Positions 53,824 through 63,183 of a DNA stretch of 64,000 nucleotides are shown piece after piece. A program made the position numbers and the translations under genes. Position 1 is the stretch's first letter; each line of letters begins with the position of its first letter. The notes under the pieces are model-generated. The model did no database searches, was not told where the DNA came from, and saw nothing but the letters and a program-made list of their open reading frames with translations. Source of the DNA: Leishmania donovani (taxonomy: Eukaryota > Euglenozoa > Kinetoplastea > Trypanosomatida > Trypanosomatidae); assembly GCF_000227135.1 (NCBI RefSeq), contig NC_018237.1, positions 124,001-188,000 on the forward strand. Reading direction: 5' to 3'.

Positions 53824-54403
53824 GTGCCAAAAGCAAGTACCACACGAGTGATGCCAAAGACACCACCCTCCATCCCCTCTCCTTCTCCGCCCTCATTGTC
53901 GCTACTCGATGCCAACAGCGACGGAAACTCCTCTCATCAAGCGCCATTCATGTTTGCACTCCTTCTGCCTTTTCTAAACTGCCCATTTACCTGGGCGATG
54001 CGTGGCTGCTCTCGCCATACGTTGCGTTCTCCATGGCGCCTCCCACGGAGGCACGCATGCAGACGCACGAATGCATACTGGCGCTGTCTCTCCTCCCGAT
54101 TCTCTCCGCCCTCTGCCTCAGCACCTTTCGCTATCCGACGCACAGATGCCAGGCATTCAAGCTCCCGTCTGCCTGCATTTCTTTTAGCGCGTGGTTCTCT
54201 GTGTCTGTCGGTGGCGTCACCCCCGCCCACATTCAGCACACCCTGCGCGGCCGCCATTCTGCTTTTCGCTCCTCTCGGCCGCCAGCGATCGTTGTTACAA
54301 GGATGCTGGAGGCTCCAACGCATCCCTACACCGATACAGCACCCCGCCACAAAAACTGCATCCGCAGCAATCTGCCACACTCCTTCCGCAACACCTTACC
54401 ACG

Positions 54404-57042
54404 ATGTCCTACAAGGAGGCCGCTCCCAAGCGCGAGAAGGACGCCGCGGGTGCAGCAGCAGTGCCTGAGGCGGCCGCCGCGGGAAATGACGGCAAGTACA
54501 TCCACCCCGAGGCAGCGTCCCTGTTCGCCAGGTGCCCGTGGGTTCGCCGCGTCCCCGTGTTTGGCGAGGCTGTCGAGGGCTACGGGCCCAAGGTCATCGT
54601 CGCCCTCGGCGCTAGCAACCTGCTCTGCAAGGGCGTCGCGGATCAGATTCTATATGGTCAGACGTACGCCATGATGATTGATCGCTACGGCATCGACGTG
54701 GCCCGCTACCAGCGCCTGTCTTCGATTTCGACCATGGGGTGGTCCATCAAGGCCCTCACCGCGATGCTCTGCGACGGCTTCGCCTTCCTCGGCTACACGA
54801 AGCGCTGGTACATGTTCATCTCCTGCGTCGGCGGTGGCGCGTTCGCGCTGATCTACGGCCTCCTTCCGGCGAAGGAGGCGTCGGCCAACGTCGCGTGTGC
54901 CTTCATCTTCCTGTCGAGCTGGGGCAAGGCCAACGTGGATATCCTGTCTCAGGGCCATTACAGTCGACTGATGCGCCAGAACCCGAAGCCTGGCCCGTCC
55001 ATGGTGAGCTGGATCTGGTTCTGGATCATGACCGGCTCACTCATCGCGACTGTGATGAACGGCCCGCTCGCGGATGCCGGGAAGCCGCAGATCAGCATCT
55101 TCGTGTCTGCCGCGCTGCAGCTCATCACCTGCGTCTTCTACCTGTTCAACTGGTACGGGGAGAAGAAGAACCGCGTGCTGCGCTCCGAGGACGCGCTGTT
55201 TATTCTGGAGGAGACGCGCAAGGAGCGTGAGCGCCTGGGCCTCGAGGGGGTGAACAACGGCACGGCGGGTGCGCAGCATGGTGGTGCGGCGAAGGGGAAG
55301 AGGAGCCCGCAGCGCTCGCACTCGGATGAGGACGTGGAGGGTGCCGTACGGGATGCCCTCAACGATGGTCAGCGCGACAACGGTGAACTTGTGCAGGACG
55401 TCTACGACGACGCGTATGACGACGGCGAAGAGGTGGCCGAGGGCGAGGTGTACTACGGCAAGCCGCNNNNNNNNNNNNNNNNNNNNNNNNNNNNNNNNNN
55501 NNNNNNNNNNNNNNNNNNNNNNNNNNNNNNNNNNNNNNNNNNNNNNNNNNNNNNNNNNNNNNNNNGAAGAGGTGGCCGAGGGCGAGGTGTACTACGGCAA
55601 GCCGCCGGTGCCGTGCCTGTTCGGGCTGTTCGAGGCGAACACGGAGGTGATTTCGAAGAACTGGAAGATCTTCGTGTACAGCGTTGTCATGACCTGTGCT
55701 GTGATCGCGATGCTGTGTGCCAACATCCTGGCCGACACGCTGGGCCTCCTGGTTGCGTGCGTCGTTGTGTCGACCATCTGCTGCGCCGCGTCCTTCTGGG
55801 CCCTGCCGCTGGTGATTGCGAAGGCCAACGTGTTTGCATACCTGGATAAGGCTGTTTCCATCCGTGTGAGCGGTCCCCTAAACGCGTTCTACTTGAACAC
55901 CTACGGCTGCCCCGGCAACCTGCCCAACTTCACCTACACCTTCTACAACACGGTGGCTGGCGTCATCAACACTATCGTTGGTATGATTACCGTGACGCTG
56001 TTATCCGTGTGAGCGGTCCCCTAAACGCGTTCTACTTGAACACCTACGGCTGCCCCGGCAACCTGCCCAACTTCACCTACACCTTCTACAACACGGTGGC
56101 TGGCGTCATCAANNNNNNNNNNNNNNNNNNNNNNNNNNNNNNNNNNNNNNNNNNNNNNNNNNNNNNNNNNNNNNNNNNNNNNNNNNNNNNNNNNNNNNNN
56201 NNNNNNNNNNNNNNNNNNNNNNNNNNNNNNNNNNNNNNNNNNNNNNNNNNNNNNNNNNNNNNNNNNNNNNNNNNNNNNNNNNACCACCGCGGCGTCTCTC
56301 GGTGCCATCCTTCTGGAGTACGGCCTGCCTGTGTTCAAGACGCAGGATGACGGGTCTCGCTGCAACTACGACAACCTGCCGCTGCTGCTGTTCCTGTGCA
56401 ACATGTGTACGCCGCTGCTGGCGATTCCGCTGAGCATAATACTGCTTCCGAAGGCGCGCATCTGCGACGATATCGACATTGACGGCAAGGTGGTGCGTCA
56501 GGCCGTGGATAAGCAGGTCGCAGCTGCTCCGCTGCCGAGCTCCGACTCGGACGCGGTGATGAATGCCGAACCGCTTCATGGGAACAAGGCGGATGAGCGC
56601 GAGGCAGCGCGCGGGGAGGCGGTGCANNNNNNNNNNNNNNNNNNNNNNNNNNNNNNNNNNNNNNNNNNNNNNNNNNNNNNNNNNNNNNNNNNNNNNNNNN
56701 NNNNNNNNNNNNNNNNNNNNNNNNNGCCTGCCTGTGTTCAAGACGCAGGATGACGGGTCTCGCTGCAACTACGACAACCTGCCGCTGCTGCTGTTCCTGT
56801 GCAACATGTGTACGCCGCTGCTGGCGATTCCGCTGAGCATAATACTGCTTCCGAAGGCGCGCATCTGCGACGATATCGACATTGACGGCAAGGTGGTGCG
56901 TCAGGCCGTGGATAAGCAGGTCGCAGCTGCTCCGCTGCCGAGCTCCGACTCGGACGCGGTGATGAATGCCGAACCGCTTCATGGGAACAAGGCGGATGAG
57001 CGCGAGGCAGCGCGCGGGGAGGCGGTGCAGGGCAACGCGTGA
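54404..57042 (+). CDS. Folate/biopterin transporter family, FBT-F (assembly-damaged)
   Basis: Start ATG at 54404 (MSYKEAAPKREKD). Gaps at 55467-55565 and 56627-56725 are 99-N placeholders: 55566-55605 repeats 55427-55466, and 56726-57029 repeats 56323-56626. A third gap (56113-56282, 170 N) follows a misplaced piece, 56003-56112, that repeats 55860-55969 and brings an in-frame TGA at 56010-56012. The interval 55970-56282 is 313 bases, exactly the length of the matching interval in E, so the spacing is right but its content is partly wrong. Allowing for this, the protein is about 698 aa. It differs from E in INTIVGMITV for ISSAVGMITV, and in carrying ccctcaccgcg (54754) as FBT-G does. The C-terminus ends VQGNA because the frame runs straight into the SIDER-like repeat. 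Confidence 0.85.
55467..55565. other. Assembly gap, 99 N, flanked by duplicated sequence
   Basis: 55566-55605 repeats 55427-55466 (40 bases). Confidence 0.9.
56113..56282. other. Assembly gap, 170 N, preceded by a misplaced duplicate
   Basis: Bases 56003-56112 just before the gap repeat 55860-55969; gap plus duplicate fill the length expected from the paralog. Confidence 0.88.
56627..56725. other. Assembly gap, 99 N, flanked by duplicated sequence
   Basis: 56726-57029 repeats 56323-56626 (304 bases). Confidence 0.9.
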
Positions 57043-57207
57043 AGCAGAAGCCGTGCGCAGGTAGCGGGGGCGGCGCATGTGCTGTAACCCGTGTGTTCAC
57101 GGCTGCCTCGCAGCACGTGATTGCGTCTGTGGCAGGGCGGTGCGTTGTGGTGAGGGGCCGGGAGAGGGCTCGAGTGAACTCGTGTTGTATGACGGAGAAG
57201 CGGACAC
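57031..57207 (+). repeat. Partial SIDER-like repeat fused to the 3' end of FBT-F
   Basis: From ggcaacgcgtgaagcag to gaagcggacac this follows 53181-53357 almost base for base. It supplies the stop codon of FBT-F (TGA at 57040). The left part of the repeat is missing. Confidence 0.7.
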
Positions 57208-57509
57208 TCATTAGGTGAGAGGGGAAGTGTTGTGTCAGATGCGGTTTGTACTGTTTACGTTGGATCGTCGCTCCACTCTGCTCGGTGGTGACTAATGTGT
57301 TCCTGCGCGAGGCCCCTTATTCGGTATTTCGTCGAGCTGGTTGACTGACGGCGACCGAAGAAGGGGACTCTATGCTGGTGATGCGGTAAAAGGGGAAGGG
57401 CACCCTGTGGGGTCTTTGATGCTCATCCTCATTTTCTTTGGCGGACATTCTCGGTGTCGCCCTTTCTCCTTCGGTTTATATTTCTAACGAAGGCAAAGTC
57501 GAAACCAAG

Positions 57510-57538
57510 CGGGCTCTTCCTGGCACAAGAAGAGCCCG
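57510..57538. repeat. Perfect hairpin, 10-bp stem and 9-nt loop
   Basis: cgggctcttc (57510-57519) and its reverse complement gaagagcccg (57529-57538) are separated by 9 bases. It could fold in RNA; the role is unknown. Confidence 0.7.
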
Positions 57539-58845
57539 TTGCACGCCAGCCGATCGTTGCGGTTCATGTGCCGTGCCACTTTCGCACCGGATAAGTCTGC
57601 ACCATAGGTGTGCTTGAGCCTTGTGCGTGCTGAGTGCACGTACGGACGAGTTCTTGAGGCCATTTTTGTGCCTTTGTTTGTTGTATCATCGATTTCTTTT
57701 TTTTTTTTCACTTTTCGTGCTCTCACATCTCCATCATGGATGCCCCTCTCTCTTCGTTCTTGTGCGTGTGTGCGTGTCGCGTCTCAGTTAGCTCGTTACT
57801 GTGGACCCTCGCGGGCAATGCGATCTCTTTCTCTCTGAGTGTTTGATGTGTGGCCTGTGAGCCTGCATTGTCTGCGCAGGTAGCCGGTCTGCGCACCACC
57901 GCCGCCACGACCTCTCCTTTGGAGCGTTGCTGTCCTTTTCCGCTCCTGCTGTCTGTGTGTGTCTGTGTGTGCGTGTGTGTGCGTGTGTGTGTGTGTGTGT
58001 GTAAGCATGTGATGTCGTGATGTTGCAAGCAGGAAGTGGTGCATAGGTGGAGAGGACGAAGGGACGGGAGCGAGAGATAGAGACAGAGAAGGACCTAAGC
58101 GCATCGCTCCTCCGCTGTTATTCTGTTCTTCGGATGCCCCTCTCTCCTTTTCTTCCTCCTTCTCTGTCCTCTTCTTCTACCGATCTCCTTCGGTCGCTCG
58201 ATCTGCTTTTCTGGGCCGCTCCCTCTCACGCAAAACGTGCTGGATGTGTGCCGATGCCGAGGCCAACACGGACACGGGGGGCATCATCATTATATACAAT
58301 TCCGTTTCCGAAAAGTAAGAAGCACCAAAAAATGCCTGGCAGAAAGCTCTCAAATGTGTACGCCAGCACGAGAGGGGTGGTTGGCGTGGAGAGAGTGCCC
58401 AGGGTGGAGCTGCAGTTTGGCAGCACATTCTCACCCAGCAGTCTTACCTGATCCCGCCGAAAACTTCTGGTTGAGTACTGAATGGTGGTTCGCCTACATC
58501 ACGTAGCCATCCCGCGTGTAGCCCTGCCCCCCCCCCTCTCCCTCTACCTCTCAAGGCTTCGTCCCGATGTCCCTCTCCCTGTTGTGTTTTCTGTTCACCT
58601 CTCTCCCCTTTCGATCTTCCTCTCGGCATCCCCCTCACACACACGCACACCATGCCCATTTCCATACCCATACCCGCACTGACGCGTTGGCATCCGCAGG
58701 CCCGTCCCGTTAGTCTGTTCGTCGCGCTGCTCCTTCGTTGGTTTCTTGGTTTTATTTTTTGCCCTCACATTCGACTTTGTTCATCTTCATTCTCTCCGCA
58801 ACGCAAGGCACGCTTCTCTTCCTGTCGTGAGTCTCGTGCGTTGAC

Positions 58846-58877
58846 GTGTCTCTCTCACTCTCCCTCTCCCTCTCCAG
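58846..58877 (+). promoter_or_regulatory. Candidate trans-splice acceptor of FBT-G
   Basis: A clean CT tract (ctctccctctccctctccag) ends in AG at 58876-58877, 88 nt before the ATG at 58966. It is one of the clearest acceptor candidates in the array. Confidence 0.5.
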
Positions 58878-58965
58878 CCCTCGCGTTAGCCTTTTAAAAG
58901 ACTTTCTAACTAACCACCGCAGGCATCACCGATCACCGCCACCATCAAGCACGGGTGCTGTAGCG

Positions 58966-61134
58966 ATGGACTCCCCCAGCGATGGACGCGTGCACGACGA
59001 CTTCACGCCTGGCAGCCCTCGCGCCCCGGACCAGGACGCAGCAGCAGCGGCACGGCAACAAAAGCCGGCAACGACTGGCGGTCTCCAGAGCCCGGTCGAC
59101 GGGAAGGCGCACTTAGCCCACCCTGAGGCGACCTCACTCTTCGTCAAGTGCCCATGGATGCGGCACGTCCCCATCTTCAGTGAGGCAGCGGAAGGCTATG
59201 GTCCCAAGGTGGTCGTCTCCCTCGGTATGTGCTACTTCCTCTGCAAGGGCATCGCGGATCAGCTCATCAGCTACTCGCGGCAGCCCATGTTCATGTCCCG
59301 CTACGGCATTGACGGTCAGCGGTATCAGCGGTTGGCGGGTATCTCTACGATGGGGTGGTCCATCAAGGCCCTCACCGCGATGCTCTGCGACGGCTTCGCC
59401 TTCCTCGGCTACACGAAGCGCTGGTACATGTTTGTCTCCTGCCTGGGTGGTGCCGTTTTCGCCCTCCTCTACGGCCTGCTGCCCGCGAGACCTGCCTCCG
59501 CCGACATTGCCGCCGCCTTTGTGTTCCTGTGCTCCTACGGCAAGGCCAACGTGGATATCTTGTCGGAGGGCCATTACAGTCGACTGATGCGCTTCAACCC
59601 ACGGCCCGGACCGGCGCTGGTGAGCTGGATTTGGTTGTTCATCATGGTGGGCGCCATCGTTGCGGCCGCGATTCAGGGCCCCCTGTCCGACCAGGGAAAG
59701 CAGCAGGTGGGCGTTTTCATCTCCGCCGTTCTGCAATGTGTCACCGGCGTCTTCTTCCTGTTCAACTGGTACGGGGAGCGCAAGAACCGCGTTGAACGGG
59801 CGGCCGATGCAGCGCTGCTCTACGAGGATTTGCGGAAGGAGCGCGTGGCACTTGGTCTGCTGCCGGCACAGGACAGCAGACACGTCAGAAGCGGGAAAGA
59901 CGATGTGGTCGCCCTAGTGAACGGCGCGCCGAGTGGTGCAGCTGTGGGGACAAAGAAAAACTTGCACCCGGAGAACCACTTGTCGGACGAGGAGGGCGTG
60001 CCGGAGTTAGAGCAGCGTCAGCGTGAGGCTCTCGAGGAGGAGATGCGCAGCGACGCCCTCGTCGTAGGGGAGGAAGAGGACGAAGAGCTTGCGGATGACG
60101 AGTACCTGCCCTATGAAGTCCCGCATCCCGTCCCCTGTCTCTTCGGCCTCTTTGAGATGAACAAGGAGGTAATTATCCGCAACTGGAAGATCTTCGTGTA
60201 CAGCATCGTCATGACGTGCTCGGTTGTGGCCATGACGTGCGGCTCCATACTCGCGGATACACTGGGTTTGCTCATCATATGTGTGGTCATCTCGACCATC
60301 TGCTGCGCTACGTCCTTCTGGGCCATGCCGCTGGTGATTGCGAAGGCCAACGTCTTTGGATACCTGCAGATGACAGTGTACCTGCAGCTTCCCGGTGCGC
60401 TCGACAGCTTCTACTTGGCCAACGCGGAGTGCTTGCCTGATGGGCCGCACTTCACCTACACCTTCTACAACACGGTGGCGGCCGTCATTGGCAACGTTGG
60501 CGGTCTTATTGGTGTGACAGCCTTCAACTACATCTTTTCGAAGCACAGCTACCGCCTCACGTTCTGCATCACGACTGTCGTGCAGATCATTGCCTCCGTC
60601 TTCGACATCATCATGGTGAAGCGCTGGAACGTGTACATCGGCATCCCTGACCACGCCATGTACATTTGCGGTGATGCTGTTGTGTATCAAGTGTGCTACA
60701 TGCTGGCCTGGATGCCGATGATCGTGCTGCTGTCTCGCCTGTGCCCTCGTGGCTCGGAGAGTGTCGTGTATGCGCTGATGGCGGGCTTCTCCAACCTTGG
60801 CCAGACCACCTCGTCGTCTCTCGGTGCGATCATCATGGAGTATGGCTGGAGCATCACCACCACACCCCCGTGCAACTTCAGTAACGTACCATGGCTTCTG
60901 CTCGTCGGTCACATCATGCTGCCGCTGCTGGTGATTCCGCTTACTCTGCTGATCCCGAACGCGCGCATTTGCGATGACCTCGACGTTGATGGTAAAGCGG
61001 TCAAGAGCGCCGTCAGCCACCAAGTCGCTCTGGACGCGGCGCAGGCTGAGGACGGCTTCGAAGAGAACACCTCGTCGGTGGAGGCTGCTGACGTAGCAAA
61101 GAAAGACCTGCAAGCAGAGAGGAAGCGCGCGTGA
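58966..61134 (+). CDS. Folate/biopterin transporter family, FBT-G (3' edge of array)
   Basis: 722 aa from the ATG at 58966 (MDSPSDGRVHDDF), gap-free. The N-terminus (~1-50) is hydrophilic and unique, followed by FVKCPWMRHVPIFSEAAEGYGPK. It shares with FBT-A the words SYSRQPMFMSRYG, AIQGPLSDQGK and LQLPGALDSFYLANAEC, which suggests that A and G are one sub-family and possibly differ in substrate from B-F. The central linker (~275-392) is its own, with an acidic run EEEDEELADDEY. Several tracts are identical in DNA to inner copies: around GWSIKALTAMLCDGFAFLGYTKRWYM (with FBT-F) and MPMIVLLSRLCPRGSESVVYALMAGFSNLGQTT (with FBT-D). The tail is basic (KKDLQAERKRA). Plasma-membrane folate/pterin-type carrier by family; substrate unknown. 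Confidence 0.94.
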   Translation: MDSPSDGRVHDDFTPGSPRAPDQDAAAAARQQKPATTGGLQSPVDGKAHLAHPEATSLFVKCPWMRHVPIFSEAAEGYGPKVVVSLGMCYFLCKGIADQLISYSRQPMFMSRYGIDGQRYQRLAGISTMGWSIKALTAMLCDGFAFLGYTKRWYMFVSCLGGAVFALLYGLLPARPASADIAAAFVFLCSYGKANVDILSEGHYSRLMRFNPRPGPALVSWIWLFIMVGAIVAAAIQGPLSDQGKQQVGVFISAVLQCVTGVFFLFNWYGERKNRVERAADAALLYEDLRKERVALGLLPAQDSRHVRSGKDDVVALVNGAPSGAAVGTKKNLHPENHLSDEEGVPELEQRQREALEEEMRSDALVVGEEEDEELADDEYLPYEVPHPVPCLFGLFEMNKEVIIRNWKIFVYSIVMTCSVVAMTCGSILADTLGLLIICVVISTICCATSFWAMPLVIAKANVFGYLQMTVYLQLPGALDSFYLANAECLPDGPHFTYTFYNTVAAVIGNVGGLIGVTAFNYIFSKHSYRLTFCITTVVQIIASVFDIIMVKRWNVYIGIPDHAMYICGDAVVYQVCYMLAWMPMIVLLSRLCPRGSESVVYALMAGFSNLGQTTSSSLGAIIMEYGWSITTTPPCNFSNVPWLLLVGHIMLPLLVIPLTLLIPNARICDDLDVDGKAVKSAVSHQVALDAAQAEDGFEENTSSVEAADVAKKDLQAERKRA

Positions 61135-61895
61135 GGCGTGGGGTACGCCGGTTTCCGAACGGCGAGCGAGTGTGCGAAGGAGCCGGGCCGGTGGGCAGGC
61201 AAGAGCAGAAAAAAAAAGAACAAAGCAAGCAACTGAAAGGCAGAAGCAGTTCACGGTGTCCGGGGGAGGGAGAGGAGGGCGAGGAGCGATGGCGGGTGTA
61301 CCACAGCGTCTTATTTTGTGTGTGCGCGAAAGTGAGCCTTGCAGATCGCCGTCTTTGCCTTCGTCTCTCCCTCCCTCCTCCCCCGCCCCCTACAATCTCC
61401 TCCGACAATGCCAAAAAGTGGATGCATCGCTGTCCTCCTGTCTTCCCTTTTCTTTGGCTTGTGCTTGCTCCGGTCGAGTCGCTTCCTTCTGTGCTGTATT
61501 CCGGTATCACCTCCTTCGACACCGACCGCGCCCCCTCCCTCCTTAGCATCATCTCTAGACGATCCTTGCCGTTTCGTCTCCTGTTTTCTTTCCTTGTTTC
61601 TCCACCCCCTGCCATTCCAACGTCAGTAATGCGCGTGAACGTTTATGGAGCACACGCCACTGTGGAGCGTGGGAGGTGTGTGTGTGTGTGTGTGTGTGTG
61701 TGTTCGACTCAGTGAGATGCCAGCGTGGAGCCCATCGTGCGCGTCATGGCGTAAACACGCACGCACAAGCATACGCACGCACACAAAACGTGGCCTCTGC
61801 CTGCCTGCATTGTAATGTGCTGACGGGTGGAGTGCAATGGCCAGGCGCTCCTAACCTGCTTTAACATCTTATTTTTCCCTGTGGATGCCTTTATA

Positions 61896-61924
61896 CATAT
61901 ATATATATATGTGTGTGTGTGTGT
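61896..61924 (+). repeat. TA/TG composite microsatellite
   Basis: An (AT)n run passing into (GT)n, seen directly. Confidence 0.9.
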
Positions 61925-62237
61925 CTGTACGGGTGTTTTGGCAGCTGAGAGGAACTAAGGTCGACGTGGACGTGCGTGCTGCCTGCGTGTTGTCCGTCCC
62001 TGCGGCACTGTTTCTCCCCGAACTTCCACTTTCCTGTGACAAAGCCCTCTGTCTGCTCTCCCTCCTCTTGGTGCGCGCCCCACCTCGTCTTTCCTCCGAC
62101 GAGTGCCTTTATTTTCGTGCGGTGCCGTTGGCGCACGTCTCTCGCATCGTGAGCTTTTCTCTTACATGTCTTTAGTTTTGACCCTCCTTTCTTCTACCAA
62201 GGGATCCGCAGTGGTCCATCGCCCTCGGGCGGGAAGG

Positions 62238-62958
62238 GTGTGTGTGTGTGTGCCTGTGTGTTCTCCTCCGACGCTGCGCTCCCTCGCTGTCGCACTGAGA
62301 TGGGCGTCGTAAAACGTCGGCCTCTGCGAGCATGTGTGGGTGTGTGCTGGCTTTTGTCTTGTCGGGTGAGAGTGCGAACGGGACGGGCAGTGCCGCTCAC
62401 GCATCTCTCCTTTGGGTGTTGTTTTGTTTTCTCTAAGTGCGTGTGTGCCCCGATGAAGCCGGCCACCCAAACGCGCGGTAGCTCAGCGTCCAGTGCCCCC
62501 ACTCTGAGTGTTTGGGGGGNNNNNNNNNNNNNNNNNNNNNNNNNNNNNNNNNNNNNNNNNNNNNNNNNNNNNNNNNNNNNNNNNNNNNNNNNNNNNNNNN
62601 NNNNNNNNNNNNNNNNNNNNNNNNNNNNNNNNNNNNNNNNNNNNNNNNNNNNNNNNNNNNNNNNNNNNNNNNNNNNNNNNNNNNNNNNNNNNNNNNNNNN
62701 NNNNNNNNCGTGAGCCACCCCGAGGGGTGCACGAGGCTGCGACCGGCACAAGGGCAGCGCACTGTGAGGCGGTGTGCGGGCAACGCGTGAAGCAGAAGCC
62801 GTGCGCAGGTAGCGGGGGCGGCGCATGTGCTGTAACCCGTGTGTTCACGGCTGCCTCGCAGCACGTGATTGCGTCTGTGGCAGGGCGGTGCGTTGTGGTG
62901 AGGGGCCGGGAGAGGGCACGAGTGAACTCGTGTTGTATGACGGAGAAGCGGACACACG
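62238..62958 (+). mobile_element. SIDER-like repeat, second long copy (with gap)
   Basis: Matches 52657-53360 on both sides of the 189-N gap (62520-62708), including the GT-run left edge and gaagcggacacacg at the right edge. Flanking sequence outside the match differs from the first copy, so this is a true second location in the same orientation. Confidence 0.6.
62520..62708. other. Assembly gap, 189 N, inside the repeat
   Basis: The matching interval in the copy at 52657 is about 185 bases, so this gap size is close to correct. Confidence 0.95.
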
Positions 62959-63109
62959 TTGCCAAGATGGCGTTCTCCCCTTGTGTCCCTCGCAGGTTCC
63001 CTCGATTTTGTGTTTGCAAGCTAGGAAAAGGCCTTGCGTTCCTCTCCTCTCCTCTCGTCTCGTCTCTCTCGTGAAAGGATATGTGGTCGTCCCTCTCACG
63101 CCACGATTC

Positions 63110-63151
63110 CCGTCATCCTCTCCCCCACCTCACCTTCGAAACGGAACTCAG
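63110..63151 (+). promoter_or_regulatory. Candidate trans-splice acceptor of dihydroxyacetone kinase
   Basis: The pyrimidine tract cgtcatcctctcccccacct (from 63110) is followed by the first AG at 63150-63151 (actcag), 32 nt before the ATG at 63184. Confidence 0.5.
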
Positions 63152-63183
63152 CCCCGTCTTGACAGGCGAGCCCGTCCTGCAAG

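Larger units (their letters stand above)
49528..54403. other. 4.9-kb intergenic region between FBT-E and FBT-F
   Basis: Contains two 99-N gaps with duplicated flanks, two TA/TG microsatellites (one an artefact copy of the other), a SIDER-like repeat, CT-rich tracts (50560-50590, 51660-51700, 51980-52010) and a purine-biased open stretch at 51372-51584. No supported gene. Confidence 0.65.
57208..58965. other. Intergenic region between FBT-F and FBT-G
   Basis: About 1.8 kb. It holds a perfect 10-bp inverted repeat (57510-57538), a T run near 57698-57709, GT-rich 57950-58002, CT tracts (58140-58200, 58530-58630) and the CT-rich acceptor region of FBT-G near 58850. No supported gene. Confidence 0.7.
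61135..63183. other. Intergenic region between FBT-G and dihydroxyacetone kinase
   Basis: About 2 kb. A GT run at 61676-61702, a TA/TG composite at 61896-61924, the second full SIDER-like repeat (62238-62958) with a 189-N gap inside it, and a CT tract near 63110-63138. No supported gene. Confidence 0.7.
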
